Shown here in pieces: positions 42,396-52,427 of a stretch of 64,000 nt of DNA. Location of the stretch: contig JACQZR010000169.1 of assembly GCA_016213775.1 (NCBI GenBank), positions 1 through 64,000 on the forward strand, in the 5' to 3' direction. Within the stretch, counting starts at the first letter, position 1. Each line of letters begins with the position of its first letter. This stretch comes from Acidobacteriota bacterium (lineage in GTDB: Bacteria > Acidobacteriota > Terriglobia > Bryobacterales > Bryobacteraceae). The notes beneath the pieces were generated by a model. That model was not told the origin of the DNA, made no database searches, and saw only the letters and a list, made by a program, of their open reading frames with translations. The translations under genes and the position numbers were made by a program.

Positions 42396-43661
42396 TTACC
42401 TGCCCAACGCGAAATGAAGTGCGCTATGTGCAATCTTCTCTTCAAGAACAGCCGTTGCTTCTCCGGCGGCAGCCCTTACCAGTTCGGCTTGAGCAGCGTT
42501 CACCTCGACGGCGCTACCGAGCCTCTCCCTGTAACGCGCTTGAGCAAGCCGCGATGCGTTGCGGGCCGCATCAGCCTGGATGCCATAGGCGGCGATAGAC
42601 GCGCGGGCTGCCTCTCGCCTGGCGTACGCTTGCCTAACCTCGGACTCTATCCTCTGCTCCAGTTCCTTCTTCCGGCTCTCAAGAACTGAGAGTGTCGCCT
42701 CGGCCTCCTGGATCATGCCCTCCAGCCGACCGCCGGAATACACGGGGAAGTTCAGTCCTAATCCGATGGCCGCCAGTTGACCCGCCAATTCCTTGGGCAG
42801 CCTGGCGTATCCACCGGCTCCACCAAATGAAAACGCAGGCTTTTTCTCGCTCTTCGCCGCTGCCACCCGCTCCGCCGCTGCTCCAAGTTCGGCTTGGATC
42901 GAGAGCAACTCCGGACGATTGGCTAACGCCTCCTGAATAAGCGCAGGAAGGGATTGCATCTCGGCGAGAGTCGTACCTGCCTCCTTCGGCACGTAGTCGG
43001 CATCTTGTGCGGAACTCAACAAACGGCCGAGTTCCGAGTTCGCAACCTGCACCTGGTTTCGTGCTGCAAGCTGTTCGATCTGGGCTCTGCCGAGGGCGGC
43101 CCGGGCCAGGTCGAGATCCACGCGCGATCGGATCTGGGCTTCGTAGAACGCCGTTGCCTGGCGAACGACGGATTCCTGGCTTGCCACGATTGAATCGGCC
43201 ACTTCGCGCATTCGGCGCGCGCGAAGCAGTTCGAAATACGCCCTCTCGGCGTCGCCCAGCACCGTCGCCTGCGCAGCAGCGAGATCGGCTTCCAATACCT
43301 CCCTTCGTTTTCGCTCGAAGGCCAGTTTGTGTTCACGGCGTCCGAAGTCGAGCACGTCATATCGGCCGTAGAAACCAGCAGCAACGTTGCGAATCGCGGG
43401 AGAGTTGGCCAAGCCGAATGGGTTGACAATGTTCATCACGCCGGTCAGGCCCGCTTTCGCCAGCCCGCTGAACCCGAACTGGGGCTGGTAATCGGCTTTG
43501 GCCTGCCGGATTCTCGCGTCTGCCTCGGCCAGCCTGCGGCGGGCGGTCTCGATGGATGGATTCCGCGTGACCGCCATCTCGCGAACTTCGGCAAGTGTAA
43601 TCGGAGTCTCAGCCCGCAGTCCGAAGCAAGATATTGTCACCGCGATGAGGGCCGCCTTCAT
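42396..43661 (-). CDS. TolC-type outer-membrane factor of an RND efflux system
   Basis: 421 aa, signal peptide at residues 1-16 (FGLRA). Two outer-membrane efflux protein repeats with coiled-coil content: VREMAVTRNPSIETARRRL, and a second half with LANRPELLSIQAELGAAAERV. It forms the trimeric exit duct. It overlaps the adaptor gene stop. Last gene of the sigma/anti-sigma/RND operon. Confidence 0.88.
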   Translation of the reverse strand: MKAALIAVTISCFGLRAETPITLAEVREMAVTRNPSIETARRRLAEADARIRQAKADYQPQFGFSGLAKAGLTGVMNIVNPFGLANSPAIRNVAAGFYGRYDVLDFGRREHKLAFERKRREVLEADLAAAQATVLGDAERAYFELLRARRMREVADSIVASQESVVRQATAFYEAQIRSRVDLDLARAALGRAQIEQLAARNQVQVANSELGRLLSSAQDADYVPKEAGTTLAEMQSLPALIQEALANRPELLSIQAELGAAAERVAAAKSEKKPAFSFGGAGGYARLPKELAGQLAAIGLGLNFPVYSGGRLEGMIQEAEATLSVLESRKKELEQRIESEVRQAYARREAARASIAAYGIQADAARNASRLAQARYRERLGSAVEVNAAQAELVRAAAGEATAVLEEKIAHSALHFALGR

Positions 43662-44850
43662 TTGCCGGACCTCACGAGCGCACCGTCTTTCAAAGCGCCG
43701 GAGGATCGGACGGCCACCTCTTCATTGCCACTGAGACCCTCTGCGACCTGTATCCACTCTGGGGACTGAAGGCCGGTCTCAACAACCACACGCCGGGCGA
43801 CTCGGCCTTCGACGCGGTAGATCACCCGCTCCGGCCCCTCGGTGCGGAGCGCGGCGACAGGGACGGTAAGCGCCCCTCGGAAGCTTCGAACAGTGAGTGA
43901 AACCTTCGCCGAGGCGCCCGGGCGCAGGAGATCACTTCGATTCGGCAGGTCGATTTCGGTGCGCATCGTCCGGCTTGCCGGATGGAGAACTCGGGCCACG
44001 CGAGTCACTCGCGCGGAGATGGGTTCGCCGGAAAGCCCCTCGATCCGCACGGATGCTGGGGTCCCCACCCTCACCTGGGCGGCCGCGACTTCTGGCACGT
44101 CCACAACCACGCGGACCCGATCCACGCGAGCGACGGACACGATGGGGGCCGACTGTGTGCGTGACGCCGCGGCAGTTTGTATCAGGTCCCCTGGGTCCAC
44201 GAACCGCTCGGTCACAACGCCGCTGATGGGCGCCCCGATGCTGGCGTACTTCATCATCGTTTCCAGCGTCGAAAGCTCCGCCTGCGCCGCGGCGGCTGCC
44301 GCTTCCGATACCTTCACGTGCGCCTTGGCGGCCTCCCGCTTGCTAGTGGCAACGCTGAACGCCGCGCGGGCCTGATCGACGTCCTGCTGCGGAATCAGGC
44401 GGCATCACGGTCGTGAACCGACTTCAGTCGCCGGTGGTTGATCTCGGCGAACTCCGCCTCGGCGCGCATCTGGTCTACCGCAACGCTGGCCTGTTCGTGG
44501 AGCGCGCGCGCCTTGAGCAGCGCTGCGCGTTTCTCCTCCAACTGGGTCTCCATCTCGGGAGCCTCCAGCACGGCGATCGTTTGTCCGCGCCGAACAGTTG
44601 TTCCGATATCGACGTCGATCGACTTGAGGTACCCGGACAGGCGGGCGTAGACGGTCACTTGCTCATCGGGGACAACAGTGGCGGCTAGTTCAATCTGGTC
44701 CTGGAGGTCCCGCCGGTCCGGCTTTGCCGTCTCGACCGTTATCGTGGCTTGGCCGTTCCCGGTCGCCGAAGCCTGTCCTTTCGGACCACTAGAGCAGCCC
44801 CCGCTCACCAGACAGCCAATTAGCACTACGCCAAGGGTCAGATTCTTCAC
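43658..44850 (-). pseudogene. RND membrane-fusion (adaptor) gene with a frameshift
   Basis: GTG start at 44850 overlaps the RND stop (GTGA). The lipobox SGGCSS gives a lipoprotein. The first frame (barrel-sandwich LSGYLKSIDVDIGTTVRRGQTIAVLE, then alpha-hairpin to RLKSVHDRDAA) ends with TGA at 44395-44397. The second frame picks up directly with LIPQQDVDQARAAF and continues through VAAAQV, the beta-barrel and VRSSGALKDG to 43658. A single missing base near 44396-44400 explains this. It is either a broken adaptor (pump then inactive) or a sequencing error. Length without the shift is about 397 aa, normal for the family. Confidence 0.75.
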
Positions 44851-47800
44851 TTCTTGAACTCCAGGTAGAGGAGGGGCACAACCACCAACGTCAGGACTGT
44901 GGACGAGGCCAGCCCACCGATCACCGCGCGCGCCAGCGGCGCCGCCGGGTCGCCCGCGTTGAGGGCGGCCGGGAGTAAAGCGATGAGAGCAGCCCCCGCG
45001 GTCATCAGAATCGGCCGCAGGCGCGTCCGGGACGATTCCACTACCGCTTCGCGCGGCGCCATTCCGTTCGCCCTCAGGCGATTGGCGAATTCGACCAGAA
45101 GCGTGCTGTTCGACTGCGCGATGCCGATCATGAAGATCGTGCCCATGAAGGACTGAATGTTGAGCGTTGTCCCCGTTGCCCACAGCATCCAGAGCACGCC
45201 GACGAGACCTAGTGGCACGGCGAGCATCACAATCAGCGGGTCAAGGAAACTGCGGAACAGTGGCACCATGACGAAATAGATCAGGACCACGGCAAGCAGG
45301 AACCCGAACGCGAGGCCTTGGAAGGATTCGCGCATAGAGGCCACTTCGCCGCGGATTCGCACGAAATACCCGTCCGGCCACTTCTCGCCCGCGAGCCGCT
45401 GTTCTATCTCCGCGGAAACCGAACCCACGTCCCGTCCATCGAGATCGGCGTACACATCGATCACACGCGTGATGTTGTGGTGATTCACTTCCGCCGGCAC
45501 CGAGGTCCGGCGGACCTTGGCGATGTTCCGAAGCAGGACGGGACGCGTGCCGTTCAAGTCGGCGGTCTTTGGAGCCGAACGGAACAGATTCGCGGAGGCG
45601 GCGCCGGCCTGAGGCTGAGCCAGCCCCGTGATAGGTACGTCGAGCAGGGTATCGAGCGACCGGATTTCCTCCTCGCGGTACTGAGCGCCGACGAAGTAGT
45701 GATTCCCATTCCGTTCGTCGATCCAAAACGCAGGGTTGAAGTTGATACTTGAGTTGAGGCTCGTCACGATGTTTTTGACGGTATCGACCGCGTTGACTCC
45801 CAGCAGGCCTGCCTTCGTCCTGTCGATCTCGAGCGAAAGCTGCGGGTAATCGAGACGCTGGTGAACGCGCACATCCGCAAGTCCTGGAATGTTGTGAATC
45901 GCATCGGCAATGCGCCTGGCAATCCCTTGAGCTACATCGAGCTGGTTACCCTCCACCTGGATGTTGATCGGTGTGGGAAGGCCCAAGGTGATCGCGGATC
46001 GGATCAGCCCACCCGTTTCGAAGGAGAATTCGAGGAATGGAAAATCCTTTCGAAGCCGCTCGCGCAATCGCCGGACGTACTCCGTGGTGGGCGTTGAGTG
46101 GACCTCGCCAAGCTGGACCATCAGATAGGAATCCATCGGGCCGGCGTTGGGCGTATAGGCTGCTGGCCAGTCGTAGAGCACTCCGGTGTTCGAAATCAGC
46201 ATTTGCAGATCCGAGGCCGGGATCATCTCCCGGATCACGCGCTCGACATCCGTCACGTGTGCCTCTGTCCGCTCGATTCTCGTCCCGGATGGGGCCCGCA
46301 TCTGGATGCCGAACTGGCCTGAGTCCACCTGTGGAAACAGTTCCGTGCCGATGAGTGGATATAGCGCGGCGGATCCCCCAACTACGATTACCGTGAATGC
46401 CAGCGCAGTCCTTTTGTGGCCCAGCGCCCATTGCAGGCTACGCCCGTAGGTATTCTGGAATCGCTCGTAGGTCCTCTCGAACCACCTGAGTCCGGTCTCG
46501 CCTTCGGTGGGCCTTAGGAAGCGTGCGCAGTAGGCGGGGACAACAGTGAGCGCCACGACGTAGCTTGCAATCATCGCGAAGGTGACACTCAGAGCCAAAG
46601 GAGTGAACAGAAACTTCCCGATTCCGCTGAGGAAAATGACGGGTGCGAAAACCACCACGGTGACGATGGTCGCCACCAGGATGGGCATCCGTACCTCTTC
46701 CGCGGCGTCCTGCGTCGCCTGAGCAGGCGCCTTGCCCATCGCAAGATGCCGGTGCGTATTCTCAAGAACCACAATCGAGTCATCCACCAGGCGGCCGACC
46801 GCCAGCGCCATGCCTCCCAGCGTCATCAGGTTCAGGCTGTTGTTTGTGAAGTAGAGACCGATAGCCGCAGCGAACATGGACAAGGGGATCGACAGCAGAA
46901 TCACCGCTGTAGAACGAAAGCTGCCGATGAAGATCAGGATCATGACGCCCGCAAGCAACGTCCCCAAAATGACCTCGTTGCGTAAACTTTGGATCGCCTT
47001 CCGCACGTAAATGGATTGATCGAAGACGACGTCGAGATTGATGCCTCTGGGCAACCGGGTCAGGATTTCTGCGATGGCGGCTTTCACGCCCTCGACCACC
47101 CCGATCGTGTTAGCGCCGGGTTGCCGGTAAATCGGGATGTACACCTGCCGCTTCCCGTCGACGTGAACGACGTTCGTCTGGATCTGGTGCGAGTCCTCCA
47201 CCTTGGCGACGTCGCGGATGAAGACCGGTGCGCCACGCTCATCGAGTTTGACCGTGAAGTTGTTCATGTCGGAGACGTGCGGCACCATGCCGTTAGCGTT
47301 GATCTGGTAGTCGAAGCCACCGATTTTTGCGTTGCCCGTCGGGATCATCGTGTTGTAGGACTGAAGCGCCTGAACCACGTCCATCGGCGAGAGCCGGCGG
47401 CTTTCAAGCTGGTCCCGGTCAACGTAGGCCAGAATTCGCCTGATGCGGCCGCCGTACACAGCGGGCGCGATCACTCCGGAGATACCCTGTAGCCGATTTC
47501 GTAGGTCGAAGTATGCGACATCGTAGAGCCGGGTTTCGTCGAAGGTCGGACTGCTGACGCTCAGGAGAGCCAATGGTAAGGTTGCCGTCGGATCAAATGG
47601 CATCACCATCGGCGGGATGGTGCCGGGAGGAAGATAGTAGAGATCGGAAATCGCGAGAGACGAGACCTGCGACATAGCCGTATTTGGATCGATGTCAGGG
47701 CGGAAGTAGTCACGGACTACACTGACGCCCGTCATCGAGCGAGACTCCTGACGCGCTACGCCGTTGGCCTGCCCCGTCCAACGCTCGAGCCGTGTGGTGA

Positions 47801-47981
47801 TGTCCTTCTCCATGACTTCCGCCGGCATTCCCGGATAGAGGGTCAAGATCTGCACGGCGGGAGTCTTAAAGGTGGGGAGAATGTCGGTCGGGATGCGGCT
47901 GAGAGCAACGCCACCCAGCAGGATGACGGTCATCGCGCCGATGACCACCGCGTAGGGATTCTTAAGGGATCCTCTGACCAA
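44847..47981 (-). CDS. RND (AcrB/CzcA-type) efflux permease
   Basis: 1044 aa, normal length. 12 membrane helices, two periplasmic loops. GGVALSRIPTDILPTFKTP at the N-terminus, helix 4 with GGMALAVGRLVDDSIVVLEN (the proton-relay Asp pair), and IGIAQSNSTLLVEFANRLR in the second half. The TTG start is chosen for GGAGG 8 nt upstream. A longer frame to 48191 overlaps the anti-sigma gene and does not look conserved. Substrate class (metal or hydrophobic compound) cannot be fixed from motifs; the sigma/anti-sigma pair upstream recalls metal-inducible systems. Confidence 0.88.
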   Translation of the reverse strand: MVRGSLKNPYAVVIGAMTVILLGGVALSRIPTDILPTFKTPAVQILTLYPGMPAEVMEKDITTRLERWTGQANGVARQESRSMTGVSVVRDYFRPDIDPNTAMSQVSSLAISDLYYLPPGTIPPMVMPFDPTATLPLALLSVSSPTFDETRLYDVAYFDLRNRLQGISGVIAPAVYGGRIRRILAYVDRDQLESRRLSPMDVVQALQSYNTMIPTGNAKIGGFDYQINANGMVPHVSDMNNFTVKLDERGAPVFIRDVAKVEDSHQIQTNVVHVDGKRQVYIPIYRQPGANTIGVVEGVKAAIAEILTRLPRGINLDVVFDQSIYVRKAIQSLRNEVILGTLLAGVMILIFIGSFRSTAVILLSIPLSMFAAAIGLYFTNNSLNLMTLGGMALAVGRLVDDSIVVLENTHRHLAMGKAPAQATQDAAEEVRMPILVATIVTVVVFAPVIFLSGIGKFLFTPLALSVTFAMIASYVVALTVVPAYCARFLRPTEGETGLRWFERTYERFQNTYGRSLQWALGHKRTALAFTVIVVGGSAALYPLIGTELFPQVDSGQFGIQMRAPSGTRIERTEAHVTDVERVIREMIPASDLQMLISNTGVLYDWPAAYTPNAGPMDSYLMVQLGEVHSTPTTEYVRRLRERLRKDFPFLEFSFETGGLIRSAITLGLPTPINIQVEGNQLDVAQGIARRIADAIHNIPGLADVRVHQRLDYPQLSLEIDRTKAGLLGVNAVDTVKNIVTSLNSSINFNPAFWIDERNGNHYFVGAQYREEEIRSLDTLLDVPITGLAQPQAGAASANLFRSAPKTADLNGTRPVLLRNIAKVRRTSVPAEVNHHNITRVIDVYADLDGRDVGSVSAEIEQRLAGEKWPDGYFVRIRGEVASMRESFQGLAFGFLLAVVLIYFVMVPLFRSFLDPLIVMLAVPLGLVGVLWMLWATGTTLNIQSFMGTIFMIGIAQSNSTLLVEFANRLRANGMAPREAVVESSRTRLRPILMTAGAALIALLPAALNAGDPAAPLARAVIGGLASSTVLTLVVVPLLYLEFKK

Positions 47982-48003
47982 CGATTGATTCCTCCGGTTC
48001 TTT

Positions 48004-48765
48004 CTAAAAGCCGGCAGATCTGGTTCGCGCCATCGAGGCCATCTGCAGCAGGTCGGTTTCGCGGAGGTCGGACACCAGGACGAACACGACCCCGCGCTGC
48101 TCGAAAGCGGCCAGCGCGTATCCCTTGTAGGACATCCGCCAGAAAGGAGCGCCATCAATGACGGAACGGTCCAATCCAGCGAGTGACACATCCTTGGCGT
48201 TCAACTGAAACATCGACACTGGCCGGCCGCTCCTCCGATAAAAGATCAGCGCCGCTTTGCGCTCTCGAAGAAGGCACAGCCGCGCCCCAAGCAGATTCGT
48301 GGTCTCCAGTGCCGGAACCCGGACTCCGAAGTCCGTCTTCTCCCGGAACCAGGTCTCGATCTGCGAAGGATCGGTCGATTGAAGCTGCGATTCCGCAGTC
48401 AAGTATTTCGCATGGTCCTCGCAAATCGACCGAAAGAATCCCTGGGAATTCGTACGGCTTGCCAGCCAACCGACCGCAATCGCAATAAGCAGCACGGCCG
48501 CCGCGGCAACCTGCAACGCTCTTCGCGACAGGAGTCCGGCTCGTCGAGGTTGAGTGATCTCATTGACCGCTTGGCGCAGGTGGCTTGGAGCGGCTAGGGG
48601 TGAGAGCTGGGATTTGAGTTCGCCTACCCACGAGGCGCGAGCTTCGAACAGCCTCTGGCAGTCGTCACAGGAGCGCAAATGCGCCAACGCCTCTGAATGT
48701 TCGATGGTGACTTCGGCCTGTTCCGGGTTTGGATAGAGAAGCTTCCTGGCGTGTGCGCAGTTCAT
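48004..48765 (-). CDS. Membrane anti-sigma factor (zf-HC2)
   Basis: 253 aa. Cytoplasmic zinc finger H-x3-C-x2-C (LAHLRSCDDCQRL, about residues 29-41), one membrane helix (about 85-103), and a periplasmic domain of about 150 residues with a few Cys. It should inhibit the neighbouring sigma factor until an envelope signal is sensed. Overlaps the sigma stop (ATGA). Confidence 0.85.
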   Translation of the reverse strand: MNCAHARKLLYPNPEQAEVTIEHSEALAHLRSCDDCQRLFEARASWVGELKSQLSPLAAPSHLRQAVNEITQPRRAGLLSRRALQVAAAAVLLIAIAVGWLASRTNSQGFFRSICEDHAKYLTAESQLQSTDPSQIETWFREKTDFGVRVPALETTNLLGARLCLLRERKAALIFYRRSGRPVSMFQLNAKDVSLAGLDRSVIDGAPFWRMSYKGYALAAFEQRGVVFVLVSDLRETDLLQMASMARTRSAGF

Positions 48766-49310
48766 GCTCCACCTCCCTCGCGTGAGAATCGAGAACGGTA
48801 GGCTTCAAGCGAGTCGCGCAGTTCCCGATTGGCTCGCGCCAGTCGCGACGCAGCGGTTCCTGGCGGGATCTTGAGAATTGCCGCCGCCTCGGAGATCGTG
48901 AACTCTTCGAAATGAACGAGGAGGACGATGGCCCGCAGTGGAGGGTTCAACTTTGCTATAGCGGCCGGAACATCGTGCATCGAGCTTGTATCGGGAGCAA
49001 GGGAATAGTCCGACTCCGAGGCGCTTAGGTCCACCTCGTGCCAGAGCTTCTGTCTGCGGAGGTGATCGCGAATCAGGTTGATTAGAATCTTGAACACCCA
49101 CGCCCTTGGATTGCGCTGGTCTCGCATTGACGAAGCACCCTGCATAGTCTTCCTCGCGGTTTCCTGTACCAAATCCTCGGCAAGATCTCGCCTTCCGGTC
49201 ATACGAATGGCCGTGGCGTACAGGGAGTTGATCTCCTCCAAGAGAACCGTTTCTAGTGGCGGGCGCTCCGGGGAGTTATCTGAGCCGCTGTTGATCGGCA
49301 CAATCTTCAC
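48762..49310 (-). CDS. ECF RNA polymerase sigma factor controlling the RND operon
   Basis: 182 aa. Region 2 with RRDLAEDLVQETARKTM and PRAWVFKILINLIRD, region 4 with LNPPLRAIVLLVHFEEFTISEAAAILKIPPGTAASRLARA quoted as ISEAAAILKIPPGTAASRL. First gene of a five-gene operon with anti-sigma, RND permease, adaptor and outer-membrane factor. Confidence 0.88.
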   Translation of the reverse strand: MKIVPINSGSDNSPERPPLETVLLEEINSLYATAIRMTGRRDLAEDLVQETARKTMQGASSMRDQRNPRAWVFKILINLIRDHLRRQKLWHEVDLSASESDYSLAPDTSSMHDVPAAIAKLNPPLRAIVLLVHFEEFTISEAAAILKIPPGTAASRLARANRELRDSLEAYRSRFSREGGGA

Positions 49311-49378
49311 GACCCTTCCTTCTTACTGAACTACAACGAACGAAGGCGATAGATTTATCTCGGCATCGGGCCAGACTC

Positions 49379-49497
49379 GGTCGCCGAAGCCTGTCCCTTC
49401 GTACCACTCGCGCACCACAATCGAGTCATCCACCAAGCGGCCGACCGCCGCCCCCCCAGCGTCATCAGGTTCAGGCTATTGTTCGTGAAGTAGAGAC
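49379..49497 (-). pseudogene. Decayed remnant of a second adaptor/RND gene pair
   Basis: 49379-49408 matches 44761-44790 inside the adaptor gene at 28 of 30 bases. From 49414 on, the sequence matches 46769-46857 inside the RND gene with few changes and a deletion of about 8 bases near 49450. The two pieces are fused, with the parts between lost. This is a scrap of a paralogous pump operon. Confidence 0.75.
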
Positions 49498-49559
49498 AGG
49501 TTCTCCAATAGCCAAGTGCGGGAGAACGGTTTGCCGGACGAAGTCCAGTCCGCGCATCG

Positions 49560-50498
49560 TCAGCTTCGGCTCGCCAACGTTTCGAGCAGCAGTTGGACGG
49601 CGATGTGCTGCGTCAGTTCGGCGTGATCAAGGTAGGGATTGACCTCTACTATATCCGCGCCAACCAGTTTGCCTTGTTTTCCTAGTGCGCGCAGAAGAGT
49701 CCTGGCTTGACGGAACGTGAGGCCGTCGGCTTCCGGGCTCTCGGTGCCGGGCGCGATGGACGGGTCAAGACCGTCGATGTCCAGACTGACGTAGTAATTT
49801 CCCAGATCGCCAATCTCAGCAGCGATGGCCGCGGCACCCCGATCCGACACGGCGTCGGCGGTGATGACGAGATTCCCGCGGCTGAGGCTTTCACGATATT
49901 CGAGGTCGGTGCTCTTGATTCCACGGGCGCCGATGGTCACGATGCGCTTCACAAAAGGCAGCTCCGTTGCCCGGCGGAATGGACTATTGTTGGTGTACTC
50001 CAGGCCGAGGAAGCGGTCGCGGTAGTCAAGGTGCGCGTCGAACAGGACAATGGTGAGCGGCCCTTGTTTTTCAAACGCCGAGATGAGAGGGAAGCTGACG
50101 GAATGGTCGCCGCCGATCGAGGCCAGAACCGCGCCGGTATCCAGTATCTTCCGGGCATGCTCGGTAGTTCGCGCCCGGGTGATTCCTTCGTCCAGCGAAA
50201 CGTCCACGTCGCCAGCATCGACGATCCGCTTTTCAGCCAGGAAGGTTCGCCCGGTAGCGATATCGAAATAGCCTTTCGAGTTCGTGGGTTCGCCCAGCCA
50301 CCCGAACCGCGCTGAGGCGTCGCGCAGGGCGCGTGGAGCCTGGCGGCATCCGGGGCGCATCGACGCCATGCCGTCAAACGGCACGCCGAGAATCGCAATG
50401 TCCGCATCAATTAAGGATGGGTCGAAAACATAGGGAGCTTTGCAGAAGGTGGCGATGCCGGTGTGTGGCAGCGATGCAGAAGGACGGGATGCTGGCAT
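49560..50498 (-). CDS. Ureohydrolase (agmatinase/arginase family)
   Basis: 312 aa. Binuclear Mn motifs GGDHSVSFP, DAHLDYRDRF and SLDIDGLDPSIAPGTESPE. Order and length fit agmatinase-type enzymes, which remove urea from guanidino compounds; the substrate could also be formiminoglutamate or another guanidine. It is the last gene of the minus-strand cluster beginning at 52802, 14 nt after the reductase gene. Confidence 0.88.
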   Translation of the reverse strand: MPASRPSASLPHTGIATFCKAPYVFDPSLIDADIAILGVPFDGMASMRPGCRQAPRALRDASARFGWLGEPTNSKGYFDIATGRTFLAEKRIVDAGDVDVSLDEGITRARTTEHARKILDTGAVLASIGGDHSVSFPLISAFEKQGPLTIVLFDAHLDYRDRFLGLEYTNNSPFRRATELPFVKRIVTIGARGIKSTDLEYRESLSRGNLVITADAVSDRGAAAIAAEIGDLGNYYVSLDIDGLDPSIAPGTESPEADGLTFRQARTLLRALGKQGKLVGADIVEVNPYLDHAELTQHIAVQLLLETLASRS

Positions 50499-50512
50499 AC
50501 GTGTATTCTCCT

Positions 50513-51433
50513 TTAGAGTTCAAGAACTAATGATCCGCGGGCCCAGGAAACACAGGGGGTCATCGAGGTTTCGCGCTCTGCCTGGCTGAGGCAGTGGTCG
50601 CGGTGGACCGGTTGCCCCGCCACCACTTGCGTCAAGCACATGTGGCATTCGCCGCGACGGCAGTCGTAGGGAACCCAGACTCCCGCAGCTTCTATGGCTT
50701 CGAGTAAGGTCTGGCCGACGGGTACGTCCAGAGTCAAGCCGGAATGCGTGAGTTCCAGGTGAACGGATTCATCGGTGGCGATCCATAGGGCGCCGAAGCT
50801 TTCGAAGTGGATCTGATCCGGCTTCAGCCCGAGTCCAGCAGCCGTCTCGCGGACCGACTCCACAAGCCCTGGGGGGCCACAGACGTAAATGTGCGATTCC
50901 GTTGGTGAAGATTTCAGTATTGCCGCAACATCCATGCGCCCGCTCTCTGATGAGATGTAGTAGAAGGCGCGGCCGCCGGAATAGCCCTCCACAGCATCGC
51001 GAAAAGCCATCCGCTCACGGCTATGGGCGGCGTAATGGACCTCGAACGACGCGCCGCGGCGCGCTAATTCGCGGGCGTGTGACAGGATCGGCGTCACACC
51101 AATGCCCCCGGCAATCAAGATGCCATGCCGCGCGTCCGCGAGCGCGAATTCCGTCCGGGGCGCCTCCGCTTCGATCGTGTCCCCCGCCTTGAAACGTTCA
51201 TGCAGGAGAGACGAACCTCGCCCGCCTGCGTGATGAAGTACAGCGATTGCGTAATGGGATAAATCGGCGGGGTCCGAGGTGAGCGAATAGCGGCGTGTGA
51301 GGCCGGCTGAGAGGTGTAGTTCGATATGTGCGCCGGAATCGAAGGCGGGCAGCGCGGCTCCGGCGGGGTCCCGCAGTTCGAAAGCTCTTACATCCTCGGC
51401 GAGCAGGTCAACGCGGGAGATGGTCAGCTTCAT
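50513..51433 (-). CDS. PDR/VanB-type oxidoreductase with C-terminal 2Fe-2S
   Basis: 306 aa. Phthalate dioxygenase reductase layout: FMN-binding barrel (RRYSLTSDP), NAD-binding domain (LIAGGIGVTPILSHA, YVCGPPGL), and plant-type ferredoxin domain with YDCRRGECHMCLTQV and a later Cys. It supplies electrons to an oxygenase or acceptor. The start overlaps the stop of the preceding gene by 4 nt. Confidence 0.88.
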   Translation of the reverse strand: MKLTISRVDLLAEDVRAFELRDPAGAALPAFDSGAHIELHLSAGLTRRYSLTSDPADLSHYAIAVLHHAGGRGSSLLHERFKAGDTIEAEAPRTEFALADARHGILIAGGIGVTPILSHARELARRGASFEVHYAAHSRERMAFRDAVEGYSGGRAFYYISSESGRMDVAAILKSSPTESHIYVCGPPGLVESVRETAAGLGLKPDQIHFESFGALWIATDESVHLELTHSGLTLDVPVGQTLLEAIEAAGVWVPYDCRRGECHMCLTQVVAGQPVHRDHCLSQAERETSMTPCVSWARGSLVLEL

Positions 51434-52365
51434 GGCGCCACCACCGGGGGGTTGAATGGCGAGTAGTCGAGAAGCTCGGCGCTCAGGTCAGAGGGGAGCG
51501 GAAGCTCCTGCCATCGCGCGATCCTCATCTCGACAAATCGACGGGTGCCACCGGTCTCGTTCGCGGGATCGCTCTGATCCCATAACGTGACAGCACTACC
51601 CGTCAACTGGAGGATGCGGCCCCGCTCGAAATCCGGAATCGCCAGGCCGGCTTCAGGATTGTGCACCAGGTTGCCCAGGGTGTTGAACATGCTGTTGCCC
51701 GGGTATTCAGGCCATTGGATGGTGAGCGGTCCGGTGACTTTCACGAAGCCCGGAAGGCCGCCGCGATGGCTCACATCGTAGCCGCCCTCGTCACTGCGGG
51801 TGGCCACAAACAAGGTGTCCGCGTTGCTGATCATGGCCAATGGCGCCGCGGAGAGTCCGGTGCCCGACGGCCGCGCTCCATCGGCTACCGGCGCTACTAA
51901 AGACGCGATTCGAACGTGTCGGCGAGTAATGTACTTTGGGCACGCCGGGTAACTCTCTTCGACGTCAATCCTGAGGTGGTTGTTCGCCTCAACGCGGGCG
52001 GGACCATTGATTCGGATGCGGCGACGGCTGGCAAGCTCGATGACGAGGGAGCCCAGACGCATTTCGCGTCCGGCGTTGACCCATAGGGGATCACGTGGAT
52101 CGACCAGGGCCCGGTTCAGGTCGATATCGAGGGAGGCTCCATCCGCAGACGCCAGGAAGCCCGGCCGCCCAAAGACTATCGACGCCCACATCGCTGATTG
52201 CTCGTCCGAGCTGGAGAGCACGATCATCGGCTGCTGTGTCAAAAACAGGCGTGCTCCGCCCATCACTTTGCCCGAAACGGCCGAGCCGTTCCGCCGGGCG
52301 ATGGCTGCCTCACCCGCTCGCTCCTGAACCGCCAATTCCCCGCTATGGAAAGGTGCGTTTGTCAT
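51430..52365 (-). CDS. Pyridoxamine 5'-phosphate oxidase-like flavin-binding protein
   Basis: 311 aa. Split-barrel FMN-binding fold: PMIVLSSSDEQSAMWASIVFGRPGFL, SRRRIRINGPARV, NADTLFVATRSDEGGYDVSHRGGLPGFV quoted in parts, and YPGNSMFNTLGNLVHNPEAGL. Homologues are often found as separate partners of PDR-type reductases. With the ferredoxin reductase beside it, the pair could form one oxidoreductase complex (inference). Confidence 0.85.
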   Translation of the reverse strand: MTNAPFHSGELAVQERAGEAAIARRNGSAVSGKVMGGARLFLTQQPMIVLSSSDEQSAMWASIVFGRPGFLASADGASLDIDLNRALVDPRDPLWVNAGREMRLGSLVIELASRRRIRINGPARVEANNHLRIDVEESYPACPKYITRRHVRIASLVAPVADGARPSGTGLSAAPLAMISNADTLFVATRSDEGGYDVSHRGGLPGFVKVTGPLTIQWPEYPGNSMFNTLGNLVHNPEAGLAIPDFERGRILQLTGSAVTLWDQSDPANETGGTRRFVEMRIARWQELPLPSDLSAELLDYSPFNPPVVAP

Positions 52366-52427
52366 ACAGGACTTCTTTCATTCCCCGGACGGCCCCGCTG
52401 CTCATCGGAGCCGTCCGCGTCGATGGA

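Noticed and set aside
44395-44397. TGA in the adaptor gene as a selenocysteine codon
   Set aside because: Homology continues in a different frame, so it is a frameshift; no Cys is expected there.
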